The notes below the pieces were generated by a model. The model was not told where the DNA came from and searched no databases. It saw nothing but the letters and a program-made list of their open reading frames with translations. From Pagrus major (taxonomy: Eukaryota; Chordata; Actinopteri; Spariformes; Sparidae), in assembly GCF_040436345.1 (NCBI RefSeq), contig NC_133230.1, positions 16,192,197 through 16,256,196 on the forward strand: 64,000 nucleotides of DNA, written 5' to 3'. A program made the translations under genes and the position numbers. Shown piece after piece: positions 32,001 to 44,954 of this stretch; the first letter of the stretch is position 1, and each line of letters opens with the position of its first letter.

Positions 32001-35000
32001 CATCAGCAGAAAGACGAGTGTGTCACTGGAAACAGGCACATATTTTCAGCTGCTCTTTATTGTCTTAAGCTGGCAGTTGTAACACACTGCAGCCTCAGAC
32101 AAGCATCGAACGCACCACATCGTATTTGATATTTTTACAGTCAGGCAAAGACTTTCGAAGACTTAATGACAATCTGTTAAACCACAGACTACGTGGATAT
32201 ACTGAAGATTCTGGCTCATTTCTCCTGAGTTATTTTTAATGCATGCACTCTTTCACTTGACTTTCCATTTGGCAGGAGCGGGAAGCACTTCAGCGGCCGA
32301 ATGTGAGAGAGAAAATTAGTCTCACTGTGTTTGGTTTGAGTAGTTTTTAGTCCATTTTCAAATCAGAAAATCTGAACTTGAGGTATTTTCTTTGAAATTC
32401 ACTTGAGAAGCTCAAATGTCAGAGTGGATTTTGTATCTGATGACGACTGTTTTGATCATCAGATCGATGAACCTTTCACTAACAGCAATCCGCTGATTAT
32501 AAACCCAATCATGTCAATCCTTCGAGCGAGTCAGCAATGAGAAATCTTGATTCTGTCTTAATAGTTATATTGATCAATCATCGTTTGATTGTTTTGAAAA
32601 TCATTTCCTGATTTAAAGGATAAGGTCACCCAAAAATGAAAGCTCCAAAAATGGTTGCTGGACTATGAAACTTCACCTGACTTTCCATCAGCATGGGGAT
32701 GAAAAGATTATGACTGAATTTTCATTTTTGGGTGATCTTGTCCTTTAATTGCCAATAAACACAACTGATTTTGAAGAAATAAATTATGCATCTAAATGTA
32801 AGTGGTGTAGCGCAGTAGTTTTACTCTCTTGTGCTTTGTTTGTCGTTTGTCGCTGCTATCTTCGGTGTGTGTGCACGTGTGTGCAGTGTGTTGTGTGTAG
32901 TTTATCAAACCTCTGTTACCACTGTGTGTTCTTTAGCATTTACTTTCTTTCTGCAGGTTGCGTAAATCCCGTTTGGAGAATGAAGAATTCGAAGGCAAGC
33001 TGAAGGATCTTCAGGATTCACTGCTCGTCATGAAGAAACAAATGCCTGAGTCTGACGATGACCATTCTTCAGCAGAGGTAATTCACATGTCAGTCACGAG
33101 GAGGAGCAGAGATTATGCTCGCTGTGTGGGTGAAACACAGGAGCTCACCTCTTCTGTCTTACAGTATCTTTATTTTCTAATCCGTCAGAACGGTTGGGTT
33201 GATTCATTTTTCCCGCACAAATGCACACAACGTCATACAAACACATTGTTCTGCACCCAGCCACATTCCTCCTCACCACACACGCATTATTCATCTTTGA
33301 TTGCTTATCCCTAGGAGCTTCAGCGTTGCCATGATGATCTGAGGCGCGCTCGCACCGATCTGGACAAACAAAAGGGCGAGTTAGACGAGAAGAGGGAGGC
33401 ACTTCAAGCCCTGAAGAAAGCGAGCGGAGAGAAAGAGGCCGAGCTTCTGTCTGAGATCAGCAGGCTGAAGGAGCAGTGGCAGAAAGACAAGGCTGAGCTG
33501 GAGAAGGCGAAGGAGGTGACTCTAGAGAAAGAAGTGACAGTTTTTAGAAAATAGAACAATCACCAAAAGCACATTTGAAAAGGATTTTAAGACTATTATG
33601 CTTTTTCATTTTTTCCCTTTCCTTCAGTGTTTTATATATGTTTGTGTGTGTGTAAAAGGTCTTGAAAGTTCGCACCAGAACACAGAAAACACTGCTCCTG
33701 AAACGCCTCGTCAGCAGTCCTGCCTTTAATTTTGTGACTTTGTGACATCACACTACGCCACCGTGTCAAACATTAGCATAATTTATGCTTCACGGCTAGT
33801 TTGACACGTAAAAATTGATTTAGCACAGCTGCTCTGTTGTTGTAAGTGGTGCTGGCTCAGGCATGTATGAGCTGACCAATCAGAGGAGAGTTGGTATTCG
33901 GAAGGGGGGGGGCTTAAAGAGACAGGAGCAGTATGAGAAAACTAGTGAACATGTAAACATATTCTAGTAGTAACCCAAAACGAAATGATGAACCTGAATA
34001 TGTCTACTTTAGGGGATTAGAGCATTCATTTAGATGAATTTCATTGTTTTAAAGTAAAGTTCAGGTATTTAAAATCTGGTATAACAGTCATTAATTCTGC
34101 ATGTTTCGTCTTTTCATCCTCTCCTCTCCACAGTCTTCAGGAAAGACTGTTGTGGACGGCACCAACCTTGAGCTGCAGGAAGCAAACGCTCGCCTCAGAG
34201 AGAGGCTGGCCCGCATGGTAATGCACACAAAAAAGACTTGCAGCTGTACAGACACACACATACATGCATGCAAAATAATCTAAACAGACATACTGTACGA
34301 GAACAAAAGAAACGGCCTCCCACACAGACTCTATTTTCAACCCGAGAGATGTGAGGTAAATTAGATCCAAGGAAAAACTCAAACATTTAAGCTCAGAAAA
34401 TAATCCCTCCAAGAGGAATTTGCATAAGATGTGCATTGTGCTCACTGTGTGTTGGAGCCGCGATGTGTTACAGCTGTTTTAAGTGCTATAATCTTGTTAA
34501 CTTTGATGTGAAATGATCATGTGACGAGCGCAGGCATACACAAATCAGTGTAGGCGTAAAGCCAAGACAAATCAACATATGTTGAGGATACAGAGTTAGA
34601 TTTAGGCCTGAAGTTTGTATGCAGTTTAACTGTCTTTTGAAGCCTTTTATTATGTACCACTCCCCCTATTTTACTTGCCAAACATATAACAATACAGAGT
34701 GAAAATACTGGAAAAATACAAACTCTTTTGCAGCGTGGTAAATATTGGGGGTTTTTTTGTCTTTCTCCAGACAAGGCTTCATTCCAGCACGCATCGGAGC
34801 TCGGAGGCTGAGGAGGCGGTGGAGGCTCTGGAGGACGAGAACCGCTCCCTGAAGTCTCAGCTGGAGGAGGCAAAGAGAGGAGCCACCCGCCTGACTAAAG
34901 AGAGGGACGAGCTGACCCGGCGGCTGGAGGAGAGAGACCTGGAGAGGGAGGTGCTGAGGAGGGGCAAGAGTGACCTGGAGGAGCAGAAGAGGCTGCTGGA

Positions 35001-38000
35001 CAGAGCCCTGGAGAAGATTAACAAAGAGGTGTGGGAGCTTGAGGTTGGAATAATGTCCTGACATATGTAGAGATATTCAGTCATTCACCACCGTGTCTCT
35101 CTTTCTGTCAGATGGAGTTGATGATGGGAGATTCCCGTCAGTCGGTGGCCGCCCTGCAAACACAGCTGGACGACTACAGGGAGCGCTCGAGGAAGGACCT
35201 GCAGGAAGCCCAGCGCAACAGCAAGGACAGGCTGGCTGAGCTGCAGAGGGCTCAGAGCAACCTCAAGGCCCAGCAGGAGGAGGTGAGGATGGATAGGGTG
35301 AAAAATAGAAAAGAAAAGGAAAAAGTTCGATTTTAAAAGTTTGATATTGTTTTAGTATGTTTTGTGAAAATACTAGATCTACAATACAGACTTTACTTTC
35401 AGCCTGTTTTTCTTATACAAGCAGTTTAAAAGTATTTTAGCCTTGTTAGCCGTGTGAGCAGCGCAATGTCGGTCTATCTGTTGGCCATAGGTAGAGGCAT
35501 TCATGTTCCCCAGACGGGGAATACTTGTGAGTTTGGTGATCCCCTGACTTTTCATCTATCACCATCATTTGGTCTAAAATTTTGGTTTATGACTAAATAC
35601 CGGCATAAAGAGTTACATTCACCAGCCTCGTCTGTATTTTGTAGGGGTGGGGGAAACTGTGTGGAAACTAGCATCTAACATTAAGCAACTTCAGTAACTG
35701 TCCTATCTGCAAAACTAAAATAACTCAAGTCCTGCATATAATTTAGACTACAAGCCATATCAGGTTGTCGTTAACGGTGCCCTCCATCTTGTTTTTCAGG
35801 TTTCCCGTCTGAAGAAGGAGCTGCTGGTGTGCAGCGAGGAGAGAGACAGCGCCCAGTTGGAGAGAGACCTCCTCAACAACCGTTTCAAACACTTAGAGAG
35901 CGAACTGGAAACAGAGAAGAGCACCCACACTGATCGCACCAGGGAGATCAGGGGCCTGGAGGTGAGGCTTCGAGGTCAAAGGTCATGAACTGGGGGATCT
36001 AAAGTTGGGTGGGACTAAATTAGGGATACAGTGTCAGCAAATGGAGTTTAGGGGTGAGAAATGGTCAGGGGTATCAAGTAGCTTTGAGTTTAGGCAGATA
36101 AGCTTTAAAAAAAGAAATATGTGAATCTGTTTATCTGTCGGTTCACAGGATAAAATAAAGACACTGGAGATCGAACTGGACGAGGAGAGGAGCAGCGCGG
36201 AGCTCCTGAACGACCGCGTCACACGTAGCAGAGATCAGGTGCCGCATAAAAACATTTGAATACACATGCAAATAAGCAGGAAGCATCTCCACCTTATCTG
36301 ATAACAGGTTGACTGATATCGTCTCTCTCTTCCCCCTCTCAGGTGGACCAGCTTCGGTCAGAGCTGATGCAGGAGCGTTCAGCCAGACATGACCTGGAAA
36401 TGGACAAGAGCGCACTTGAGAGACAGGTACTGGTCATTCAATCAGAACCATAACAAACACACAGTGAGAGGAGCTTTTTTGCTACAGCAGTAGTTTATTC
36501 ACCTCACTGTCCCCGTCTTCTCCCAGCTGAAGGAGCTGAAGTCTCGTATGGCCGACATGGAGGGACAGACTCGGCCCACAGCTGGAATCAGCCTGCTGGA
36601 AAACAAAATTCAAGAGTTGGAGGAGAGACTACGCAGTGAAGAAAGGTCTGACTGAACACACATGACAGCTCAAAAAGGAAACCGTCTCTCTCTTAGTATG
36701 GAAGTCTTACTCTTTGGGGTGTATTTCACTGAGTCAAAGTAACAAAAGTCAGCTCTCACATGCTGTCACTCATGGTTAATTCACTGAAAGGCTTCTTTTT
36801 AGTAAAGCAGCCCTCATCATGATGTTTATGCTGCATTATAGACATCAGTGTAATTAAGACTAAAGATTATTGTTTATGAATGTTCGCAAGTGCTTGTAAC
36901 TATGATTATACAGCCCTATAGGTTCACCAAACACGTTATGAGTATCATAACACACTCATCATAACACGCTCTGATGCGTTATAAATGACCCAGCATTCAA
37001 CCATCCATTAAATAAACATCTCGAAAGTAGCGTTGGGAAGAACAAATTTATATATGAAGTTTTTGAGATACTTCTCGCGGTATTTCGTGTGAATTCTTAA
37101 TTATTTCTCCACACAGAGAGAAGAGCAGCATCCAGGCTTCACAGCGACGAATGGAGAGAAAACTAAAGGAGCTGAACGCCACGTTAGACCAGGAGAGAAG
37201 CCAGCACGTAGAGCAGAGGGATCAGGTAAATATCGAGACGAGCACACAAAATTGTCGTTCGTGTTTGTCTCTTGCTCCTTGATACCGCTCTCATGTGTGT
37301 TTGTTGAATATAACATTACATTTATCCGGTTGACGGAGAGCTTGTTCAGTGCTGCAGTACAAGTCCTTAGAGATGGATTGTTTTTAGAAATGAGACATTA
37401 GTAAGTGTGTGCAAGGGTTGCAATGTATTTTCCAAAATATTTTTTTATTTCAGACGGGTAAAAATTTACTTTTCCTAGAGCTTTCTGAAGGTTCCTGACT
37501 TTTTCCTGACTCGTTTGTACTAATTTACCGGTTTAACACAATTGTAATTATGCCGTAAGAGTTATTGATTAATACCCTTTGACACACACATGCTGTTTAA
37601 TCATTAGCACAGTTCAAGCAGAGCTTAATTGCTTCTTTTACAAAAGACTAATCTCATCTGTGCTCCTCCTGACCCAACCTCACTCGGTCACCAGAACTCC
37701 CCCTAACCTCCCCTTCCCTATCATCTTTCTGCTCCCTTAGCCTTTTTGTATGTAGCTACTCCCCTACAAACCCACTCACCATTAAACCCCTCTGCCCGTC
37801 TTACTCCTTCCCCCACGTCTTCACCTGTGACCTCCTCTGTTCCCCTCTAACCCCCTGCCTCTCCCTGTCTTCATCCCCAGCTGTCTCTGCGTGTGAAGGC
37901 CTTGAAACGACAGGTGGACGAGAGCGAGGGGGAGGTGGAGCGCTTGGAGGGAGTCCGCAGGAAGGTTCTCAGGGACCTGGAGGAGCAGCAGGAGCTCCAG

Positions 38001-38419
38001 GAGGCGCTGCATGCCAAAGTCACAGCCCTGGAGACTGAACTTAAGTATGTTATGGTCCAAACTGCATGAATTCTTGTTGATCTTTTATCATTTTAAGTCA
38101 CAAAAAACAGAACTTAACAGCATATGTCAAGTAACCAGTGTCAGTACTATGTGTCCTCTTTACACTAGATGGCAGTCTATAGTAACTAGCTGGACACATG
38201 GCTGTATTCACCACGCTGCAGTGTATGAAAGTAAAAGAGTTGAGTCAATGTTTGTGGATTTTCTGCTGTTTGCTTTCTCTCAGGCGGAAGTCGCAGCAGA
38301 CACATCGTGCAGCTCTGGGCTCGTCCGCTTTAAGCTCCGAGGATGAGGACGGTTTCTATGACACCAGCAACATCACCTCCATCCTGAACGAGGGCCACCT
38401 GCAGACCACCAACTGCTGA
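22382..38419 (+). CDS. cgn: Cingulin (tight-junction coiled-coil protein)
   Basis: ATG at 22411 (A at -3). Coding exons: 22411-23526, 23612-23700, 23786-23855, 28496-28593, 28898-29030, 29142-29354, 31515-31663, 32957-33077, 33315-33515, 34134-34217, 34771-35028, 35112-35282, 35800-35961, 36149-36238, 36343-36426, 36527-36645, 37117-37225, 37881-38044 and 38284-38419. Together they make 3567 nt, 1188 aa, close to mammalian cingulin. The head has YGVQIRFI (residues 14-21), the ZO-1-interaction region [14 protein letters not shown], and RRRSRSLDA, which matches the AMPK-regulated serine site of mammalian cingulin. A long heptad rod follows (about 405-1140), with [36 protein letters not shown] and [11 protein letters not shown]. 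The acidic tail ends LQTTNC. In established knowledge, cingulin sits on the cytoplasmic face of tight junctions and binds ZO-1, actomyosin and RhoGEFs. Its position next to tuft1 matches human CGN-TUFT1 and argues against cgnl1. Confidence 0.96.
24056..24640. mobile_element. Dispersed DNA repeat, family B, plus adjacent TTAGCTTAG-type repeat
   Basis: It starts TTAAAGGATAATGCC and contains GTGTTTACAGGTCTTGGGG, AACCTGGTGCCTACATTACC and CACAATGCAACATAGCC. The same words occur at 42310-42650 and 46098-46270. The 3' part (24365-24500) has GTTAGCTTAGTTTAGCATAAGG and ACTGGAAACAGCTAGC, a widespread fish interspersed repeat. No coding capacity. Confidence 0.65.
26440..26800. mobile_element. Dispersed non-coding repeat
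   Basis: The wording TTAAAGATATAATATGTAAG, AATTCTGCATAAACATGTCG and CACTAGACCTTTG is familiar from short interspersed elements in many teleost introns. A block with CAACTCCCAAGGTGCTCTTTGGC follows at about 26910-27120. The ends were not resolved. Confidence 0.45.
28613..28693 (+). repeat. (TG)n microsatellite after cgn exon 4
   Basis: About 80 bases of nearly pure TG, with a few CG interruptions, begin 20 bases after the donor GTAAGG at 28594. Confidence 0.95.
28829..28895 (+). repeat. (TG)n microsatellite abutting the cgn exon 5 acceptor
   Basis: Pure TG from 28829 to 28870, then CG/TG alternation up to the acceptor GCGCAG at 28892-28897. It replaces the usual pyrimidine tract. Confidence 0.95.
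29037..29080 (+). repeat. (AC)22 microsatellite after cgn exon 5
   Basis: Forty-four bases of pure AC begin 6 bases after the donor GTGCTT at 29031. It is the reverse complement of the upstream TG tracts. Confidence 0.95.
29640..30010. other. Intronic block resembling a dispersed repeat
   Basis: It begins TTACACTGCAAGAATATTG and ends in AAGTTGATTAAACTTTAAG and TTTCTAGTTTTTG. It is AT-rich and non-coding, and the CACTGCA start resembles a fish hAT-like end. I could not find a convincing opposite end, so this is only a suspicion. Confidence 0.3.
30156..30430. mobile_element. TTAA-bounded fold-back MITE, hairpin copy (family A)
   Basis: It starts TTAAAGGATAAGTACAC and ends TTTTCCTTTAA. The core is a perfect 43-bp inverted repeat (30243-30285 against 30301-30343) with a 15-base spacer. 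The flanking arms continue with mismatches to the element ends. It lies in the cgn intron between 29354 and 31515. Confidence 0.85.
32613..32748. mobile_element. TTAA-bounded short fold-back MITE (family A)
   Basis: A 136-bp copy with left end TTAAAGGATAAGGTCACCC and right end GGGTGATCTTGTCCTTTAA. It keeps only the two tips of the family consensus, like an internal deletion derivative. It lies in the cgn intron 31664-32956. Confidence 0.8.
33650..34015. mobile_element. Dispersed DNA repeat in cgn intron
   Basis: It contains GCTGACCAATCAGAGGAGAG, GGCTTAAAGAGACAGGAGCA and CATATTCTAGTAGTAACCC, a word set that recurs across teleost introns as a short non-autonomous element. No coding capacity. 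The ends are approximate. Confidence 0.5.
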
Positions 38420-40400
38420 AGGAAGACGACGGCATGAATGAAGAGACCTAAAAAAAGATTTGTAAGCCAGAGAAAGGTACTCAGGGCATCAAGGACTGTG
38501 AAGAACTCGGTTGCCATGCACTACAGATTTGCCTTGCAGTTGTTCCTGGTTTTATTTTTAGCACGGTGGTCCACCAGAGACAGGTCGTCAGGATAATTAG
38601 ATTGCGTTTTTGGAGCCTTCAGCTGTGATTACGATTGCTTCAGTATTGTCATGTTTTGTCTGTCTTGAGATGTCTTGAGAGAAAATTATTTTCTCATGTA
38701 TTTCAGCTTGAATCACGTTTTCAGAAAGGATCTTTGCTGTCTCTTCTTTGTATCGACTATAGTTACTGTACACTACTGTGGTAGCACATTACTGTGGCAT
38801 GGTTTCAGATCAGAGGTCATACAGTAGACTTGAAAATTGCTTTTAAACCAAAAAATAACGTTAGCGTATTTTTTGGTCACATTTTATTTTAGAGTACACT
38901 AATACGTGTTTACTACAGGGTCTTAATAAAGCTGTACAGTAAAATAGAAGTGAAACAACATCAATTTTTTCCCCTAGCCTGGGTGTTCCCCACAGTCCCA
39001 TGGGGTTTGTTGGTTACTACTACTAGTGCATAGCCACATGCTTCCTTGTTAGCGCCTCATTAGACTTTTTAAATTAGGGGAGGTTAATTAGCGACACATC
39101 ACAAGAAAACTGTACTGCAAAATAAAGCAAAGACCATCTTTACCTCCTCCCTGTGAGACCCTTATTAAACTTTCCTAGAGGTTTATAGCGTTTTTTTATT
39201 CTTCTACCTGATTTGACCAAAAGTACGTCTCATTACGTGTTATCAGTGTACTCTGAAATAAAGTGCGACCTATTTTTTCCTCTTGTTCCAGTCTTATATC
39301 TGTGTTTCCTTGCGCATGATGAGTTACTTCTGTCAGTGTTGATATTAGCTGCAAACGTTTCTTTGCGTATTGAAAGTGATGTTTTGTTCGTTTTATTACC
39401 TTTTGAATGTGACGATGACGGGCCGCCTAAACTGAGCCTATATTTTATACGCTGTATTAGCTGTGCATTCTCAAGACAATCAAATATACGCAACCCAATC
39501 GGCAGAATAAGTGTTGGCAAAGTAGGTTTCCACAAAACAACAGATAAGTTCAAGCTTTACATCTCTTTGTGCTGCAGCTATCTTTAGTTTCAAGTTTCAA
39601 TTTTCCTCTTTGCAACAATCTTGTTAGGTTTAGGCACTAGGTTTAAACAACTTGGTTCGGAAAACATCTTGTTTTGGCTTAAATTCTCGTTTTGGTCACC
39701 CCAAAGCAGCTGGAAATTGTCCCGTGGTCTCCTTAAAGTAATCAAGTAATAAACAAATACAAGTTTGAAAGTATGTTTGGTTTACGGAAACTTTAACTGC
39801 CAACATTTCATTGTGGTGACTGGGCTGATGTACTTACAGTAGCACTGTGTCCTCAGAGATTAATCCTCTCCCTATAAATTTTCTACTTTAACCACCGTAT
39901 TTCCGATGCGGTTTAATATATTGCTAAGCTTGATCCGTGTGCATGTTTTCACTCAGATGCCTTAAAAATCCGCTTCATGTCTTTATTTTTACTTGTTGTT
40001 GTCTCTGCATGTGTTTTGTTTATATGCTGCTGCTGTAATGATTTAAGAAGTATTTCATATGCTTGCCTGTGCTTGCACCTACTGAAAAATTCCTATTGAG
40101 TGAATCATTAGCTCTGGAAGCATTCCACATTTCTCTACGTTGCACCTGGCCGTTATGTTATGTATGTTGGTTATAATCTCCTAATGACATTTTAATGGTG
40201 TTATTACGATTTAAACATGTCACTTTTGAAATTTCTATTTGGGCTATTACAAGTAAGGATGCTGTTAAATGTAGAATGTTTATTGAGCTGCTGGTGACAT
40301 TTGAAATGCGGTGCTTTGTAAGTTTTCCCCAAATTTTTGACAGAAAATTTAAGTAAATTTTGGACCGTGTGTACAATAAAAAGAGGTATATTATATGTTT
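38420..40400 (+). other. cgn: cgn 3' UTR (inferred) with several poly(A) signals
   Basis: AATAAA hexamers lie at 38925-38930, 39121-39126, 39257-39262 and 40375-40380. The last gives a UTR of about 2 kb and the first about 0.5 kb. No gene-like reading frame was seen in this stretch. Confidence 0.5.
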
Positions 40401-41883
40401 TCCTCCTGTTCTCACTTCTTTGTTTTCTTAATATACATATATTATACAATATACATATTTTAGAGGGTTTTTGGGGCATTATAAAGCAACAATATGTAAC
40501 TTCTGTGAGAAAGATAGGTAGATAGATACCTGACAAAGGTGTGTGTGCTGTACTCTTTTCCATCAGGTCCAGTGTCAACCCACAGTGTCAGTATTTAACT
40601 ACCTGGGAATGAGACTCCACACTCATCTATATTTCCTGAGAAAGTTACATGTTGTTGCCTTAAACATTTATTAAAGACAGATGAGAGGACGGGAAATGAG
40701 GCAGAGCAATGTGCAATAAAAGTCCCCAGGTAAAGACGGGTTAACAACTTTATTTAGTCTGTCAGGTTCCCTTATGATCTTTGGAGCCGGTTTCTCTTAC
40801 CGCAATCATTCCTCTTTTCATTCTGACATGAGGCTTCAGCAGACTAAGTTAGACAAAACAATTGGATATCTCTGAAGATTAATGTCTTCACAGCACGCAG
40901 TCATCTTTTTTTGTCAATATCTCCTACTGTGGAGAAATGCGGAAAAAACAAGGATATTTTGAACTAACTTTGAAAAATATCCTTTTGACTTCACTCAGGC
41001 TGATCGTATTAGCTTCAGACACACTTCTGAATACATTATGCACAAATCAAGGACTGTGGATTTTGTTCCCCACACCTTACATTGAAAACACGCTAAAGGT
41101 GGGAACTTTTAATGGCCAGTATCTACAGGAGAAATGATCACAGCAAGAAAAACCTGTTCCACTGTTTCTATGGGGACCTAATTATGCTACGCTATTAAAA
41201 GCCTTATGAAGAGTGTTAATCTTAAAGAGAACTCCTTTTTCCCCTTCCTATTTCATAAAGTTGTTTAGATCGTTCCCTGTAAATCTGTATAAACCCGAGA
41301 GGGATTATCTTTTTCGATAATCCAGTTATGTTGACCTACAGGGCAGAACACCAGGTGGAAGATTCAGCGATTTGCTGGGTGGGTGTTTGAACCATTATGA
41401 ATACCCACATGAACCATCTCATCCCAGGGGTGCGGCCACTGCATCATACCCGCCTGTATTGTCTCTGTGAAGGAGGTGTGCCAGTCAGCAGCAGGCCTGG
41501 ACATTGCACTGATGAACTCACCTCTGATTCCCACTCGATTAAACCTGGATTGCACCACTTCCACCTCTTTGTTTCCAAGCAATCAACCAGATTAAAGATT
41601 TTACACTGACATACTGACATAGCTTCCCCCCTAAAACGATAAACACAAAAGTCTCTACATCTATGAATGTTTGACTAAAAATGCTCTGGCAGTCCGTTAA
41701 TGAACTTTATTTAGCGGATTGATATAAACTGTCAGCCTGGTGTGTTAATCCGCGATCAGTGGAATCAGTCGGTAACTGGATAATCTTACAGAAGGAGCTT
41801 CTGGGGAAACAAAAGAGCTTTGGCTCTGTTCCTGGCTTTTCTTGTTCCAGGAGGTACCAGGTGCTGGAGGATGTAACGGATAC

Positions 41884-42065
41884 CAGTGGTGGAATTTAAC
41901 TATTTACTTACTACTTGTATTTGAGTACAAGTTCAAGGTATTTAGTATTTTCATTTTATGGTACTTTATACTTTAACTCCAATACATCTCAGAGGCAAAT
42001 ATTGTACTTTTTACTTGACTACATGCGTCTCATGGCTTTAGTTACTTACTTTTCAGATTGCAATC
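41884..42065 (+). mobile_element. hAT-like non-autonomous element, family C
   Basis: It starts CAGTGGTGGAATTTAACTA, the terminal motif of a very common fish element. Typical internal words follow: GTATTTGAGTACAAG, ATGGTACTTTATACTTTAAC, AGAGGCAAATATTGTACTTT and TTAGTTACTTACTTTTCAG. The 3' end is missing or diverged. Confidence 0.7.
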
Positions 42066-42309
42066 TCTTGTACACTAACCTTTGGAAACTGTGTATCTCC
42101 AAGAAATATTCTGATAAACAGAAGGATGAAGCTTTTCTTATGTGATTTGAGAAAATGTTCCTACTTCCTAAACTAAATAAACAATTTAAAACCTTCTTGG
42201 GTTTGCTGGAAAACACATCCAAATCTGAAAAACGCATTGAACTCTTTAGAGCTACGTGATTCTCACAGGGCAGCAACACGACGAACATATGATGATCTTA
42301 TGATGTAGC

Positions 42310-42650
42310 TCCACCAGTTTTACATAGTAAAGTGTGTTTAGGTCTTGGGGAGTACTGCTGCATGTGTAAGAAAAGTCTTGCCTCCAGTGATGTCACTCAG
42401 TGGCTCAGTTGCATTGTGGGTAATGTAGGCAACAGGTTTTGAAAAGCAGTCCGCCAGTCTGGCATTGCACTCCTACAACACTGTTGGACTCATGGACAGT
42501 TTAAAAACGAGTGATCAAAATCGTTACAGCAGAACCCGAGATATTGCCTTTTTTATTTCACGCACTGTTCTTCTTTTTCAAAACCTGGTGCCTACATTAC
42601 CCACAATGCAGTGACATCACTTGAGGCAATTTATCAGATTACATGTAGCT
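42310..42650. mobile_element. Dispersed DNA repeat, family B
   Basis: It contains AAGTGTGTTTAGGTCTTGGG, GTGATGTCACTCAGTGGC, GCATTGTGGGTAATGTAGGC and, inverted, GCCTACATTACCCACAATGC. The element is thus itself partly palindromic. It shares these words with 24056 and 46098. Confidence 0.7.
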
Positions 42651-44314
42651 TCCTCTGAAGGCACAGAGGGCTTTATACTGTTTTTGTCACACATGCAGTA
42701 GTATTCCTCAAGTTTTTTGGCAAATACATTAACAGTGTTGGAAAAGTGATGGTGAAGATTTTTCACTTGTACAGAGGTAATAGCAACATGTCTACAAATG
42801 TTGCGTCTGGATGTTGGCAGGTGGCCAACCGGACATATACTTTGCATTTACAAGAGACAAACCGGTACAAACCTGTTTAAAAGATCTATAAACCTGAGGC
42901 AAGTTCTCACCTTTACAGAGATACAGAGAATACAAGATCAAGGCCTGCGGCTGTCCTGCTGTTCTGAGGTTTCACATCTCTTCGTTTTTACCACCGATAA
43001 TAACCAATTCAGTCTGAAGATGAATAAAACAACTGTAACTGTGCCAAATGTGAACTGGGCTGTGTTTAAGTAAAACTGAATGAGCAAATACTGTATCTTT
43101 GGTGTTACTTGTCAGTTTATTCTATCTCAGAATAATCCTCACAGACATTTTGGTGGCTCATTACGTCAATTGTTGTGTACTGAGGAGTATTACACTATGC
43201 AAATTTCTGAAGGTACAGCCTCGAGCAGGACGCACAAAACAAACTGACAGAGATGAACAAATCAGATGTAACAGCAGCGTGTCCTTACAGCTCTGGCTGA
43301 GTTCCCTCCTCAGAGACATTGAGTCTGTAATCCTTATTTGGTTTACTGTAATTACAGAAGACATCAAGCTGTAATCATGACTCCACCTCCTCCAGCCTCC
43401 CTGTCTTTCTCCTTAGATCACCCTCTCCTCTTACCAGGAATCCCTCTGTTCTCGTTCCCTTTTTTTAAAAATACTGAATGACACAACCACCATGTATCCT
43501 AATTAGAGCCACATTTGTAGCTTAGTGCAGGCAATGAATAATGGAGTGTATCTGGGGACATCATACAATTTGTCGCACTCGAAGCATTAGTGGTGTAAGA
43601 AGGTACATCCCTGATGCGTGAGAAAGCGAGCGGTGGCTTTTACAACGTGGGGGATCAGCATTGTTCGAGCTACTGGTTGTGAATCACAGTGGCAATGGTG
43701 TCATGTTACTCTACAGCAGCGCTGATCTAACATGTACATGAATAAGCTTAAAATAGATGATTTCGCTTCAACCCTTTCAACTGACAAATCTGGCTTTAAA
43801 AAAAAACAAGCACACTTCACATTGTACAGGATACAACGGTGGTTACTGATGTAACAAAGGCCGAATCATTCATCTAGAAAACCAGAGCCTGTTTACATTG
43901 GGCTGGGCTTTGTATAATAAGCTGCCTTTTGAATTTAAGTCATTCATACCAGCAGTCTGTTTACCCTGACGAAAAGCAGATGTGCTATATTTACAGTGGG
44001 TTATTGTGTTTCAGCAACGTGTACTTTTATTTGGGTGTCACGGAACAAACAGCTCTTAAAATGAAGTAGGTTATGTCTGAAACCATGATTTAAAGCATGA
44101 TTGCATGTTGTCAAACACAGGAAGAACATTGTAGTGAAATAATACAGAGGGCTTATATGGTTTTACTCGATTTGTGGATCAGGTTTGTGGTCTTTCTGAA
44201 GAAATGGCCTTTCATTTTACGCCACACCTGCCTGAAACTATAAAGCAAGTAACAACAGGAAAACACCGTCTGGTGTCTCTGAGGTTTGTTAATCCCACAC
44301 CATAGTAAGTTTCT

Positions 44315-44954
44315 TTAAAGGACAAGTTCAACCAAAAATGAAAATTCAGTCGTTATATACTCACCCCCATGCGGATGGAAAGTAGGATGATGTTTCGTAG
44401 GCCACAAAACATTTCTGGAGCTTCTCAGCAAAAACACATTGCAGTATTCTCCTAAATAACTGAAGTAGATGGGGATTTGTTTAAAAATGTAAAAATCAAC
44501 CAAAAATTAAATATGAAAAGGCTCCATACAGCTTGTCCAGCCACAAATCCATATCTTCAGAAGCCCCAGAGAAAATATTTTCGATCCTCGACCCTTGTGC
44601 ACCCACTTTGGATGGGCTGCATGCTAATGCTTTTAGCTTAGCGGCTACATTAACATTTGTCTTTAAAAAGGGTTTAAATAACGACTTTTCAAACCAATTT
44701 TGGATCTTGGGGCTTGCAGAGACATGGATCACGTCAGATGACCAGTATGGAGCCATTTTTATGTGTTTTTGGGTTGTTTTTTTTTTCATTTTAAAACAAG
44801 TCCCCATTTACTTCAGTTGTTTAAGGGAATGCTGTTTTGCTGTAAAAGCTGCAAAAATGTTTTGTGGTTTGCAAAACTTCCTCCACATTTCCATCAACAT
44901 ATGACTGAGCAGATAATGACAGAGTTTTCCTTTTTGGGTGAACCTATCCTTTAA
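44315..44954. mobile_element. TTAA-bounded fold-back MITE, long copy (family A)
   Basis: A 640-bp copy with left end TTAAAGGACAAGTTCAACC and right end GGGTGAACCTATCCTTTAA. The arms contain inverted ACATTTCTGGAGCTTCTCAG and AACTGAAGTAGATGGGGA. Same size class as 4477-5114. Confidence 0.8.
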
